A stretch of 64,000 bases of DNA from Chitinophagaceae bacterium UBA4411 (GCA_002400415.1 DGQP01000003.1:124001-188000); one strand, 5' to 3'; counted from the first letter of the stretch, positions 27,301-35,537 are shown. A program made the numbers and translations. Notes: generated by a model from the letters alone, not told the origin.

Positions 27301-30300
27301 GGTCCACTGACTTTTGACCAGTTATAAGCAGTAATTGTGCCATCGCCGTCAGAGCCTGCTCCGCTGAGTTGTACAGAATCTTCAGGTAATGTGATTTCTT
27401 TGTCAATCCCTGCATTCGCAATAGGGGGTATATTATAACGCAGGCAGATGGTATCCAGCATTCTTTCTGCCACGGTTCTTGTATAAAGAATATGATGACC
27501 GCTGTTATTTAAATGAATGCCATCATAATTATAAAGACTGTTGATCGTTCCGGTGGCACTGGCAAGGGTGGTCCAGAAGTCAATGGCTTTGGCACCAAAA
27601 CGTTGGTTGGTCCAGTCACGCATTGCGGTAAGATTAGCCACTTGTGCAGTAGTGAGCCCGTTCCGTGGTTGTGTGGTAGACACCCATACCGGAATGTTCC
27701 GGGCATCTGCCAATGCCATTGTTCTTTCATAATTGTCTTGCTGTTCCTGGAGAGTATAGTCATTTGCCGCATCATTCGAAGGCAGGTTGATGATAATGAT
27801 ATCCGGGTTTAATGAAAGAGCATAGGTAATATTGTTATTAATACTTGGTGAAGGTCTTCCTGCCGGTGGTACAAAACCTGTGGGGCAAAGTATTTGGTAA
27901 GTGGTCATCCCGGATAGCCCCAGATTGACAACCGTGCTTTGTGCATTTTTGCTGATGATATATTTTCTGAGTTTATTCACCCATGAACTGTCAACCGGGG
28001 TAGCTCCGGTACCCGAAGCGGTGGAAGAGCCTAATACCACTATTTTAACGACCCTGCCGCAGTTCAGTGAATCGGCGACTGTTAACGGCGATACCTGCGG
28101 GCTTACTGTTACTTCAACTGTATTAGATGCTGTGGCTCCCTGGTTATCGGTAACGGTTAACTGGAAAACATATACACCTGCTGTAGTCATGCCGGTAACT
28201 GTTGTGGATGCCTGTGCAGGATTGCTTATTGTTGCGGACGGCCCGGATAGTTTTTGCCAGTTGAAAGCAGTGATACTTCCGTCGGGATCGTTTGAGGCAG
28301 ACCCGTTCAGCGTTACCTGCGAAGCAGGTAGTGTAATAAACTGGTTGCCGCCGGGTACTGAAACTGGTGCTGCATTAGAACTACTGCCGCTGGTAATCTC
28401 TGTTAGTTTAAACCCATTGATATAAGTATAAGTGGTGATGCGATCAAGCGTGATGGTGATTTTTCCGGCAACAGGTGTGAGATTGGTGAAAAGGGCTTTG
28501 TTTGCATAGTTCCTGTCTGTTGTAATAGTGATGCTGCTGTTCCCAACAGTATATTTTGTTTGATTACCACCAGTGCGGGAAGCATAGGCTTCAAAATCAT
28601 AAAGCTTACTGTTGTCAAGTCCTGAAATCGTCAATGTCCTGCTGGCATTGGTATTATAGCTGGCATAGCGACCTACTTCCGGCGGGCACATGGTAGTAGG
28701 ATAGCTGGTGCCATTATCACCAATATTGGTATGGGCACTTAAGGAAGCCGTTACAGTTGATGTAAGACCATTTGAATAAGGGAGTGCCGGTGTGGTTAAA
28801 CCGGTTTGCACATTCCAGTTATACCATCCGGTTCCGGCGGGGTTACTTCCGCCGTAAATATTTACCTGGATGATCCTGACCGGCGGGTTTACCGTTATTG
28901 CCATCGTATCTTTTACGACAGCGCTGCTGTCATCAGTTACGGCCAGTTCAAATTTGTAAACACCTGCGGTGTTAAGATTACTGACAGTTGTGCTGACTGC
29001 ATTGGGTGCTGCTACCGATGTGACAGCAGGACCGCTGATCTGCCGCCACTGGTATGCTATAATATTGCCATCGCCATCTGATGAAGAAGAACCATTTACA
29101 GTGGCGCTGCTGACGGGCAAAGTAATTACCTGGTCAGTACCTGCATTTGCAACCGGTAAGATATTAGGAAAGGGATTAATCACGATTACCTCAACGGTGT
29201 CAGAAGCGACCCCGTTCTGATTATCCGTTACTGTTAATTTAAACCGGTAGGTTCCAACTTTAAGGTTTGAAACAGATGTGCTGGCTGCATTAGGAGTGCT
29301 GATGGTGAATTGGGCCGGGCCTGCAATTTTTGTCCAGTTATAGGTTTCGATAATGCCATCAGGATCTGCAGAACCTGATCCAATCAGGGATGTCGCTGTC
29401 TGAGGCAATAATACCTGCTGGTCTTCCCCTGCCACGGCCAGTGGTAATTGGTTGGGATTGGGATTGGTTACCGTAACTCTTACTGTAGCTGTATCCGTCA
29501 GTAATACATTATCCGTAACAACTAATCTGAAGTCGTACACACCTGCCACTAAATTGGAAACTGTTGGTGTGGCTGTATTGCCATTACTGATCAGGAATGC
29601 TGATGGCCCGCTGATTTTACTCCAGCTATATTGCAAGGTGCTGTTCTCCGGATCAGTTGAAGCGGCCCCGTTCAGGTTAACGCTGTTGACCGGTAATATA
29701 ATGTTTACGTTACTTCCTGCATTGGCATCCGGAGGAAAGTTGCGGCTGTATTGCAGGAACCATTCATACATATTCCTGCCGTTGGGTCTGAAAGCAGGAT
29801 CATAAGCTGTACGCACTGTATTCTCATGTGTAACACCGGTAAGCCGGGTAATGATTGCCGGTATGGCAGGATTAAAACTGTTGATCTTGTTCACCATGTT
29901 TTGTGAAGCTTCCACAACGATAGAAGCATCGCTGTTACTATGTATAGCCCAGGTAGGTAAGTTGGAGTTTGCGATAAACCGGGCTGTTGTATCGTAATAG
30001 GGGTTATTATAACCTGCCACTGGCGCCAATGCCGCCAGGCGGTAAGCTGCGGAAAGATTATACGGCGTTTTCCATGCAACATCACCGCCCACACTATAGC
30101 CGGTGCAGTAGATCCTGGTGGTATCGATCCGGTAGCGGGGGATCATATAATCAATTACCTGTTTGATCTCAAGTGGCGTTGGTCTTGATGTGAACTGCGG
30201 TGAAATAACAATAAAGGAAGTTGTCTGTCCATTGACGGTAAATGTGGCTGGGAACGCACCTGTATTAATGTAATACGGGATGCCTTCATAGCTCAGCATA

Positions 30301-30551
30301 ATGTTCATGGCTGAGGCAGTACCATTGCCATAGGAGCCGCCTCCGTGTATATAAAATATCAGCGGGTATTTGGTTGTGGTATTGCCTGCATAGTTGACAG
30401 GGAGGTATTCCCAGTAGCCGCGGCATTTACTATTGATGGTTACAGTTCTGGCAGTGTGTGTCTGGCTAAATAATAGCTGGCTTGCGAGTAAACAAAGGAG
30501 CAGTACCCGGCCCTTTGCACAGGATAAGATGGGTGGCATTTCAGAAATCAA
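24372..30551 (-). CDS. Giant T9SS-secreted protein with two esterase domains, ten PKD-like domains and three repeated modules
   Basis: A 2059-residue secreted protein. Order: signal peptide (1-30); alpha/beta-hydrolase domain (about 32-270; Ser153 in GYSVGG, probable Asp208 and His242); PKD-like domains 1-3 (272-362, 369-458, 465-555); module A (560-718); PKD 4 (728-817); SGNH/GDSL-type hydrolase (833-1035; Ser843, Gly881, Asn926, Asp1010 and His1013 fit blocks I, II, III and V); PKD 5-8 (1042-1414); module B (1422-1580); PKD 9-10 (1591-1776); module C (1784-1943); T9SS type A sorting domain (about 1975-2059, with TLFPNPAGD). Modules A-C share VNI(Y/F)GGSNPAGTGW and TMCPPEVGR and look like binding or adhesion units of unnamed family. 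It probably acts outside the cell on an esterified polysaccharide. Confidence 0.88.
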   Translation of the reverse strand: MISEMPPILSCAKGRVLLLCLLASQLLFSQTHTARTVTINSKCRGYWEYLPVNYAGNTTTKYPLIFYIHGGGSYGNGTASAMNIMLSYEGIPYYINTGAFPATFTVNGQTTSFIVISPQFTSRPTPLEIKQVIDYMIPRYRIDTTRIYCTGYSVGGDVAWKTPYNLSAAYRLAALAPVAGYNNPYYDTTARFIANSNLPTWAIHSNSDASIVVEASQNMVNKINSFNPAIPAIITRLTGVTHENTVRTAYDPAFRPNGRNMYEWFLQYSRNFPPDANAGSNVNIILPVNSVNLNGAASTDPENSTLQYSWSKISGPSAFLISNGNTATPTVSNLVAGVYDFRLVVTDNVLLTDTATVRVTVTNPNPNQLPLAVAGEDQQVLLPQTATSLIGSGSADPDGIIETYNWTKIAGPAQFTISTPNAASTSVSNLKVGTYRFKLTVTDNQNGVASDTVEVIVINPFPNILPVANAGTDQVITLPVSSATVNGSSSSDGDGNIIAYQWRQISGPAVTSVAAPNAVSTTVSNLNTAGVYKFELAVTDDSSAVVKDTMAITVNPPVRIIQVNIYGGSNPAGTGWYNWNVQTGLTTPALPYSNGLTSTVTASLSAHTNIGDNGTSYPTTMCPPEVGRYASYNTNASRTLTISGLDNSKLYDFEAYASRTGGNQTKYTVGNSSITITTDRNYANKALFTNLTPVAGKITITLDRITTYTYINGFKLTEITSGSSSNAAPVSVPGGNQFITLPASQVTLNGSASNDPDGSITAFNWQKLSGPSATISNPAQASTTVTGMTTAGVYVFQLTVTDNQGATASNTVEVTVSPQVSPLTVADSLNCGRVVKIVVLGSSTASGTGATPVDSSWVNKLRKYIISKNAQSTVVNLGLSGMTTYQILCPTGFVPPAGRPSPSINNNITYALSLNPDIIIINLPSNDAANDYTLQEQQDNYERTMALADARNIPVWVSTTQPRNGLTTAQVANLTAMRDWTNQRFGAKAIDFWTTLASATGTINSLYNYDGIHLNNSGHHILYTRTVAERMLDTICLRYNIPPIANAGIDKEITLPEDSVQLSGAGSDGDGTITAYNWSKVSGPAQYTITNAAIANPKLRNLAYGTYLFELKVTDNTGAIAKDTVLIRINSALPLPPVANAGIDLSTRLPKDSVQLSGAGSVDPDGVISHYQWNKISGPDQFSISDDTSVNPFVNNLTIGSYVFELVVTDSSGLSDKDSVTIQVAAANLPPVANAGTDNFITAPTSSIQLNSSLSADPDGTISSRNWLKVAGPASFAISNATVTNPVISSLVAGIYTIELTVTDNDGAIAKDSVSITVYPPPNTAPVAGAGSDQAITLPLDSVILNGSASSDAVGSIISYQWQQVSGPSASIINNPVAVSTIARGLIAGTYRFELTVTDDSSAVARDTIMVTVNAAPPPQRFVRVNIFGGSNPAGTGWNNWNVQTNLTSSAFTYADGGTSAITATLSAHTNIGDNGNGYPTTMCPPEVGRHASYNTNASRTLIISGLDNSKRYDFEAYASRIAGNQTRYVVGTTSITINTDRNYTNKALFTNLTPVAGKITVTLERITTYTYINGFTLTENGGGGTPVPNQPPVARAGNDLSMILPANSTTLSGSTSTDPDGTITSYSWAKVSGPASFTINNAAIANPLISNLVAGTYLMQLTVTDNNGASSMDSVSITVYPSLNTPPVARAGADQTITLPVNTVILNGSSSSDAVGQIVSYLWRQISGPSAGTLGSASTVSTTAANLITGAYQFELQVTDDSSAVGKDTVIITVNPVPPAQRFVRVNIFGGSNPAGTGWNNWNVQTSLSTGALSYSDGAASAITAALSAHTNIGDNGTGYPTTMCPPEVGRYASYNTNASRTLTISGLDNSKTYDFEAYASRIAGNPTRYVTGTSSITINTDRNYVNKAVFNNLTPVAGRITITLERTATYTYINGFMLTENSSTMTGRTSNQLITSTENEAVSPALPSVTIANENPVITLFPNPAGDNTEMLVSSEHEGNIKVTLLNENGRIAKEWQWMKEKGLFQKTISLAGLKKGIYLLQVRAGNWQQTKTIIKL
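24723..25202 (-). repeat. Repeated 160-residue module, copy C
   Basis: Codes residues 1784-1943 of the giant protein. The 5' part of this copy shares runs of 23 and 20 identical bases with copy B; protein identity with B is about 85% by eye. Confidence 0.75.
25812..26288 (-). repeat. Repeated 160-residue module, copy B
   Basis: Codes residues 1422-1580. It shares a 46-bp identical run with copy A (25873-25918 against 28459-28504) and other long runs with copy C, so it is the intermediate between the other two. Confidence 0.75.
28398..28874 (-). repeat. Repeated 160-residue module, copy A
   Basis: Codes residues 560-718 of the giant protein and lies between PKD-like domains 3 and 4. It is the most diverged copy at its ends but has the 46-bp run shared with copy B. 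Confidence 0.75.
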
Positions 30552-30567
30552 ATTTTAACTACTAATA

Positions 30568-30575
30568 CAAAAATA
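30568..30575 (-). promoter_or_regulatory. -7 promoter element of the giant T9SS gene
   Basis: The minus strand reads TATTTTTG, an exact TAnnTTTG match, 16 bp upstream of the start at 30551. Confidence 0.5.
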
Positions 30576-30830
30576 CAATGGTGTTTGCGCTACGGTTCGT
30601 GGTTCATTTAAACAGGGAACAGGAAAAGTTGCAGGATGGCAGCAATAGAGAAATCAATATCGGGTTTTTTATAAAATTATAATCCCCATTTTTTCCACAG
30701 GAGTCAGGGGTTATATATTTTCAATAAAAATATAATAGTGAAAATGCTTCCGGGTTTTGTGATGTTCGTTTTTTTTACAGCAAGGTGTATTGTATGGATT
30801 CGGAGCCGGAAGTTTCGGATAGCGTAGCGG

Positions 30831-30849
30831 GAAAACGCCGGCAACGGCG
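30831..30849 (-). terminator. Possible weak terminator after the SRPBCC gene
   Basis: CGCCG/CGGCG stem with a four-base loop; on the minus strand the stem is followed by TTTTC. It lies 26 bp past the stop of the gene at 30876. Confidence 0.35.
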
Positions 30850-30875
30850 CAATTATAATACCGACTTTAAAATAA

Positions 30876-31334
30876 TTATCGCTCCGAAATTTCTTTTAAT
30901 TTATCCAATGCTGCCGGATAAGTGTTATTGAAATAATCTGAAAATTCGTCTATTGTGTCTATATCCACCGTTACAGTTGTTATACCATTGTTTTCCTGGT
31001 AAGAATAATTTTCGTGTCCGCCTGCCCATTTTTCTATTTGTTCACCTGTTGTTATTTCAGTATCGCCATCCAAAAAACCGTAATGCCGTATAGATATAAA
31101 CCGGGCAGGTTGGTGTTCTTCGATTTCAGAAGCCATCCCGCCTTTTTTCCCGTTTTCGTCCACACCTACGAAATGAATTTTGCTTCCCTTTTCCCAGCTT
31201 CCTTCGTAAGTGGAGGTAGGGTTAAATGCCGATGTCCAATGTTCATAGGTGCTTTTATCTTTTAAGCCCAACATCGTTTCATAGACTTTTTGAGACACTG
31301 CGTTTATCTCTTTTTTGAATTGTAGTTTTTTCAT
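30876..31334 (-). CDS. SRPBCC/AHSA1-like (START-fold) protein
   Basis: A 152-residue cytosolic protein. It starts with the usual beta-strand MKKLQFKKEINAVSQKVYETML, followed by WTSAFNPTSTYEGSWEKGSKIHFVG (about 33-57), in which the W/F-rich strand and GSWEKGSKI loop are typical of AHSA1-type SRPBCC proteins. The long C-terminal helix (about 126-152) closes the hydrophobic cavity. Members bind small hydrophobic ligands or act as co-chaperones; the ligand here is unknown. A single-gene transcript is likely, from the -7 element at 31358-31365 (about 23 bp upstream of the ATG). Confidence 0.75.
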   Translation of the reverse strand: MKKLQFKKEINAVSQKVYETMLGLKDKSTYEHWTSAFNPTSTYEGSWEKGSKIHFVGVDENGKKGGMASEIEEHQPARFISIRHYGFLDGDTEITTGEQIEKWAGGHENYSYQENNGITTVTVDIDTIDEFSDYFNNTYPAALDKLKEISER

Positions 31335-31357
31335 TTCTATTGATGTTAATTACATTT

Positions 31358-31365
31358 CAAATTTA
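31358..31365 (-). promoter_or_regulatory. -7 promoter element of the SRPBCC gene
   Basis: The minus strand reads TAAATTTG, an exact TAnnTTTG match, leaving a leader of about 20 nt before the ATG at 31334. Confidence 0.5.
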
Positions 31366-31429
31366 CACTTATTTTATGGTGGTGGCGTGTTGTTCTAAAC
31401 TGACCGCCAGCGATGAAAGTACTGCCGGA

Positions 31430-31660
31430 TCAGGTGTTATTCATCGGCTTGAACCGGAGCTCGATAATGAATTCACCCGTCCTGAAAAGGTTAGACATAT
31501 ATTCGTTGCCGCTGCATGGAAATAGTTTTTTTTCTAATTGTCTTACAAGTTCTGAAAACCCGTCAATGATATTTTGAAGGTATAATGGGTTAGCAAAAAG
31601 TAAGTGTCCCGATATCAGTTCCAACTCTACGGGCGAATTATCTGTTGATATTTGATGCAT
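31430..31660 (-). CDS. Possible small soluble protein, 76 residues, unknown
   Basis: An ATG-started frame in a 486-bp stretch that holds no other gene apart from the SRPBCC promoter. The translation is balanced, with an amphipathic segment (LYLQNIIDGFSELVRQLEKKLFP, about 27-49) and a terminal strand GEFIIELRFKP, so it is compatible with a folded small protein. There is no recognised family, no signal peptide and no clear ribosome-binding site or TAnnTTTG element upstream. The lipoprotein gene lies 159 bp further upstream on the same strand. It may be non-coding. Confidence 0.35.
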   Translation of the reverse strand: MHQISTDNSPVELELISGHLLFANPLYLQNIIDGFSELVRQLEKKLFPCSGNEYMSNLFRTGEFIIELRFKPMNNT

Positions 31661-31819
31661 AATCAGGGTGTGTCAGGCAGCATAACACACATAAATCTAC
31701 ACAATTGCTGGTACAGTTTTATATTGATCACCGATGGAAATTTGTGATAGGTAATCACTGTAACTGTCTTCCATACATCTGCACTATATTCTCTGATCCT
31801 AAATAAATGGCATTTCAGG

Positions 31820-32275
31820 TCACGGGTTGACTGGAATATTTGCAAAACTCCCTGACAAAGCAACGCTGTTGGACAGTGTAGCGGAAAAATTTCCACTGAT
31901 CTGATTATTTGAATAGGCTGTAATAGTAACTGTTCCTGTGGCTGATGGTACGGTAAATCCAAGGTCATCAACGTATCGTATAGAGTTAGGACTTGTGGCC
32001 AAGTTATAGGAACCTGCACTAAATGAGGATAAGGCTATCGTCGGGCCTGTGCCGGGAGAGTTTTGCTGGGTTCCGGTACCACCCATTATAACAGGAGTTA
32101 AACTCCAGGTCAGGTATGCCCCTTTAAAGTTGGCAGTGTAGCTGGTGGTGCCGTATGTCCAGGTGAAATTGCTATTTGAAGAATTGTCACCTGATTTATT
32201 GCAGGATGAAATGCTGGAAATTCCAGTAATAAGTAGGACTATTAAGGCAATGAAACGGGAACTTGTTGTTTTCAT
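31820..32275 (-). CDS. Small secreted lipoprotein, unknown function
   Basis: A 151-residue protein with a lipoprotein signal peptide: hydrophobic stretch FIALIVLLITGI and lipobox SISSC, lipidated Cys25. After a Ser/Asn linker (CNKSGDNSSNSN) comes a beta-rich domain of about 115 residues with many Thr, Ser, Gly and Tyr (FTWTYGTTSYTANFKGAYL, then TVTITAYSNNQISGNFSATL), typical of the small surface lipoproteins of Chitinophagaceae. The segment ISGNFSATLSN near the end resembles DUF-type beta-sandwich lipoproteins. No binding function can be assigned. It is followed by no visible terminator. Confidence 0.65.
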   Translation of the reverse strand: MKTTSSRFIALIVLLITGISSISSCNKSGDNSSNSNFTWTYGTTSYTANFKGAYLTWSLTPVIMGGTGTQQNSPGTGPTIALSSFSAGSYNLATSPNSIRYVDDLGFTVPSATGTVTITAYSNNQISGNFSATLSNSVALSGSFANIPVNP

Positions 32276-32341
32276 GATTTATTTGTCTACTAAATAACAG
32301 AAAAAGTATATGCCACAATTAGTACAATCATATTTTGATAA

Positions 32342-33061
32342 CTACAGCAACTGCCTTCTATACAACTGCACGGCATTCTCTAATCCCAGATAAATCGCAT
32401 CACAAATCAGTGCATGGCCAATACTTACTTCATCTAACCAGGGGATGTTTTGTTTAAAGAACTGCAGGTTCTGCAGGTCCAGGTCGTGTCCGGCATTTAA
32501 ACCCAGCCCCAGTTCTTTTGCTTTCAAAGCGGCCAGTACATAGGGTTTGACTCCTGACTCCCGTCTCCCGGCCCCAAACTCCCTGGCATAACCTTCTGTA
32601 TACAACTCGATCCTGTCGGTCCCGGTTTCAGCAGCACCCGTTACCATCTTCACATCCGGGTCCACGAAGATGGAAACACGGATTCCGGCTTTTTTGAAAA
32701 CACTGATCATGTTCCGGAGGTAGTCTTTATTCTTAATCGTATCCCAGCCATGATCAGAAGTAAGTTGCCCGAGTGTGTCGGGGACCAATGTCACCTGGTC
32801 GGGTTGTGTTTCTAATACCAGGTCCACGAATTTTTGTTCCGTGCAGTTGCCTTCAATATTGAATTCCGTAGTGATAATCTTTTTGATCCGGCGTACATCT
32901 TCATAACGGATATGCCGTTCATCCGGTCTTGGGTGAACAGTTACACCTTCAGCGCCAAAACGCTGCACATCTATCGCTGCTTTTACCACATCGGGATTAT
33001 TACCGCCTCTCGAATTGCGCAGGGTGGCGATCTTATTAATATTCACACTCAGTTTGGTCAT
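32342..33061 (-). CDS. pdxJ: Pyridoxine 5'-phosphate synthase
   Basis: Start at ATG 33061 (239 residues, the normal family length); an ATG at 33115 would add 18 residues not found in the family. The TIM-barrel enzyme begins MTKLSVNINKIATLRNSRGG, with the phosphate/substrate residues in the N-terminal Asn and Arg motif, GVTVHPRPDERHI (about 39-51, catalytic His and Arg), LVPD-x-x-GQLTSDHGW and GLNAGHDLDLQN (about 187-198). It condenses 1-deoxyxylulose 5-phosphate with 3-amino-2-oxopropyl phosphate to make pyridoxine 5'-phosphate. No other pdx gene is adjacent. The upstream neighbour's terminator (33098-33129) separates it from the T9SS protein. Confidence 0.95.
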   Translation of the reverse strand: MTKLSVNINKIATLRNSRGGNNPDVVKAAIDVQRFGAEGVTVHPRPDERHIRYEDVRRIKKIITTEFNIEGNCTEQKFVDLVLETQPDQVTLVPDTLGQLTSDHGWDTIKNKDYLRNMISVFKKAGIRVSIFVDPDVKMVTGAAETGTDRIELYTEGYAREFGAGRRESGVKPYVLAALKAKELGLGLNAGHDLDLQNLQFFKQNIPWLDEVSIGHALICDAIYLGLENAVQLYRRQLL

Positions 33062-33097
33062 CCACAAATTATTTCCGTCAAAGTTACTGCATGAGGA

Positions 33098-33129
33098 TAA
33101 ACAAAAACCCGCCATGGTGGGTGGCGGGT
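33098..33129 (-). terminator. Terminator downstream of the 423-residue T9SS protein
   Basis: An 8-bp stem (33107-33114 with 33122-33129) with a seven-base loop. On the minus strand it is followed by TTTTGTTT. Confidence 0.6.
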
Positions 33130-33156
33130 ACTAAACCTATCCTGTAGTTATGAATA

Positions 33157-34428
33157 CTATTGCTTAAGCAAACAGGCCTGGCCGATCACATTCTTTAGCT
33201 CATCCGTAATACGCAGCCAATAAATACCGGCAGGTAACTGTTGAGAAACGACCATGCTGTAACTGTTATTGCCTTTGCTGAGCTGATTAATATCAGCCTG
33301 GACAGTTCTTCCTGTTGCATCAGTAATGGTACTGGTTAACTTTTGTGTTTCGGCTGAGCGGAGGCTGATATTCACCCTTGTATTGAATGGATTGGGATAA
33401 GTAACCAGTTCTGCAGCCATGTCTCTGTTACTGATCCGGGCAACGGAAGAGTATTTGAAATTTCCATCCAGATCCACCTGCCTGAGCCGGTAGAAAAGAG
33501 TGGTTCTTGCCGGGTTGATATCAGTAAATGCATAATCGGTTCTTACGTTTGTATTGCCGCGGGCGGTAATCATTCCGATTGCCGACCAATCGCCTGCATT
33601 AACGCTTCTTTCAATTGAGAAATGCGAACTGTTGTTTTCCTGTACGGTAGCCCATCTCAATTGTACATCATTACCGGTTTGCGCAGCACTAAATGACACG
33701 AGGTTGACAGGCAGGGTTAGTAATTGGAAAGAGACATTGCCTATCGCAAAATCTTGCTGTGAAGGATCCTCATCTGCTCCCGGGGCATTATCATACCGGA
33801 TAATGATTTCATTGATCAGGCTGGTTCCAAAATCAACGGTAATAGTGCCCCGCTGATCAATGGCATCTGAAATTGCATCACCGGCCTGGCCACTTGTGCT
33901 GTTCACAGTAGCAACATTACTGCTGCCCATCAGGAAATTGGGATCTGTTAATGCATCATATTTTGTATAAGAAGGTATAACAACAGCGGGGCCCATCATA
34001 CCTGTAATAGTAGCCCTGTCCAGGTGGCTGGTGCTGGTTGAATTTGCTTTGTCAATATCTGCAATCCGGAAAGAGGCATTTCTTACATAGCCGGAGAAAG
34101 TAAGCCGGATGGTTACATAGCTGCTGGTATTATCAAGATCAAATATAGTATGCAGTCTGTTGGGCGAGCCGGGTACAACAATCGTAGCGCCAGAGACAGT
34201 TGGAGTCAGTGCACCAAAAGAACTGGCTTGTTTAAATACCCCGCTTCCTGTTATAGAAGCAACGACTGTGCAATTAACCCCTGTACCTGCTACATTTATA
34301 GCTGTACGGTTGGTATTGCCATGTGCCCATGCAGGAGAAAAGGCACTACCCCAATTCAATACCTGGGCGGTAAGTTTGGGATAAATAAAAAGCAGAACAA
34401 AGCCTGCCATAAGTAGAGGTCTTCTCAT
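33157..34428 (-). CDS. T9SS-secreted surface protein with C-terminal sorting domain
   Basis: A 423-residue protein with signal peptide (1-21, ends KLTAQ). Residues 22-240 are a beta-rich region with DLDNTSSYVTIRLTFSGYV and DIDKANSTSTSHLD segments like those of proteins carrying a choice-of-anchor or Ca2+-site-rich jelly roll. A fibronectin type III-like domain follows (about 243-335), containing LRWATVQENNSSHFSIERS. The end (about 345-423) is a type A T9SS sorting domain with LVTYPNPFNTRVNISL and a terminal GIYWLRI motif. The protein should therefore be moved across the outer membrane and attached or released. No catalytic residues are visible. No T9SS component gene is in the window. Confidence 0.8.
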   Translation of the reverse strand: MRRPLLMAGFVLLFIYPKLTAQVLNWGSAFSPAWAHGNTNRTAINVAGTGVNCTVVASITGSGVFKQASSFGALTPTVSGATIVVPGSPNRLHTIFDLDNTSSYVTIRLTFSGYVRNASFRIADIDKANSTSTSHLDRATITGMMGPAVVIPSYTKYDALTDPNFLMGSSNVATVNSTSGQAGDAISDAIDQRGTITVDFGTSLINEIIIRYDNAPGADEDPSQQDFAIGNVSFQLLTLPVNLVSFSAAQTGNDVQLRWATVQENNSSHFSIERSVNAGDWSAIGMITARGNTNVRTDYAFTDINPARTTLFYRLRQVDLDGNFKYSSVARISNRDMAAELVTYPNPFNTRVNISLRSAETQKLTSTITDATGRTVQADINQLSKGNNSYSMVVSQQLPAGIYWLRITDELKNVIGQACLLKQ

Positions 34429-34510
34429 GATCAGGATAGAGGATGGTTATCGTATAAACGCTAAGGATTTATCCTTATTGTGCAGAAAAACAGAAGAAAA
34501 TTGTACCTGT

Positions 34511-35299
34511 TTATAATTCCATCCAGGTATGGTCGGCAAGAAGTTTTACAGCGGCAACAAATTTTTTAAAAGGACCTGATGGGCCCCATTCTTTGGGTGC
34601 CACGAGGGAAAGCATAAAACTGCCGTCCTGTTTTTCATAGAGGTAATAAGTCTGGCCGATATTGGGTTTGAAAGAAAGCTTCGCATTATAGATCATCAGC
34701 GAGAGATCTTTCCTCTTCTGGATTTCCTGTGCCTGCAGGGCGAGGAGTTCAATTTGTTTCCGGATCTGGTCCAGTTGCATATTGGTCTGCTCTTCCATGG
34801 CAGTAAGAGCCTTGTGTTTGATCATACCTTCTTCTGTGGGCCTGATCAGCGCTCCGGCTACCGAGGCAGAATAGGGAAGCACGCTTAGTTGCTTATGGTA
34901 GATCTCGGAATTGGTATAAGCTGTGCCATCTGGTTTTGTTCCCTGTTGATTGATTTTGAGATAGCCATTGGGCATTATTTCATGAACCACATGCACACAA
35001 ACCTTCCCTTCCTTATAAAAACGGATCTCAAAACTGATACTGTCAATAAAACTCACTTGTGCATGGTCGGCGAGCCCGGGGTTTTGAAAAGGGTTGAGAT
35101 CACCGTCTGCGATCAATTTATACTGCGAGGAAAAAGCCTGGTTCTCTAATGTTACCCAATTATGCGAAATACTCAGTTCCTTATGGTCTTCCACAGATTC
35201 GATCTTATAAATACCGCTTTTAGGTCGTTCACCATACTCATAACTGCTTTTTTCGGGAAAAAGCTGCCAGGAGGCAAGAAAGTTATAAACCTGTATCAA
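34511..35299 (-). CDS. DUF2452-like cytosolic protein
   Basis: A 262-residue protein without a signal peptide. The N-terminal 110 residues are a beta-rich lipocalin-like or heat-shock-protein-like domain (GIYKIESVEDHKELSISHNW, then DHAQVSFIDSISFEIRFYKEG). The C-terminal half holds the segment I recognise from DUF2452 proteins: VLPYSASVAGALIRPTEEG, then a long helix MEEQTNMQLDQIRKQIELLALQAQEIQKRK (about 167-196) and KLSFKPNIGQTYYLYEKQDG. Function unknown. The upstream helix and the last 60 residues suggest a two-domain protein. It sits alone between the T9SS protein and a 90-residue protein. The assignment to DUF2452 is from memory of its motif pattern. Confidence 0.6.
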   Translation of the reverse strand: MIQVYNFLASWQLFPEKSSYEYGERPKSGIYKIESVEDHKELSISHNWVTLENQAFSSQYKLIADGDLNPFQNPGLADHAQVSFIDSISFEIRFYKEGKVCVHVVHEIMPNGYLKINQQGTKPDGTAYTNSEIYHKQLSVLPYSASVAGALIRPTEEGMIKHKALTAMEEQTNMQLDQIRKQIELLALQAQEIQKRKDLSLMIYNAKLSFKPNIGQTYYLYEKQDGSFMLSLVAPKEWGPSGPFKKFVAAVKLLADHTWMEL

Positions 35300-35537
35300 G
35301 TAGAAATGATTATTAGTTAGAAGTTATTTGCCAAAAACTGTTCTTTTAATAGTATAAGGTTGCAAAGGTTTTGTTTTCCGGGCAAATAAAAAAGAAGGAT
35401 TGATATAAATTAGCCGCCCCGAAAAAGAAATGGCTGGCCCTGTTGCCGGTTTATTGAGAAAGACATCCCGGCTTACAACCCTGCAAGCAGACGCTATCCG
35501 CAAGCGATTCCGGGCCAATAATAAGTAATATGGAGTG

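Larger units (their letters stand above)
30552..30875. other. Intergenic region between the giant T9SS gene and the SRPBCC gene
   Basis: 324 bp without a convincing gene. The left end holds the giant gene's promoter (30568-30575), the middle is AT-rich, and the right end holds a short GC-rich hairpin (30836-30849). A 34-codon plus-strand frame at 30578-30682 has no support. Confidence 0.5.

Noticed and set aside
24372..30551. Regular repeats of the PKD and module regions considered as a CRISPR array or tandem-repeat element
   Set aside because: The repeats are in frame, about 270-480 bp long, and diverged at synonymous positions, so they are protein domains.
30578..30682. 34-residue plus-strand frame in the gap after the giant gene
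   Set aside because: Overlaps the promoter region of the giant gene and has no features.
31663..32019. 118-codon minus-strand frame next to the small lipoprotein gene
   Set aside because: Overlaps the lipoprotein gene in another frame on the same strand; composition is His/Leu/Gln-biased as expected for an off-frame reading.
35430..35528. 32-residue basic small open frame on the plus strand
   Set aside because: Arg/Lys-rich peptide with no promoter element or conservation evidence; could be chance.
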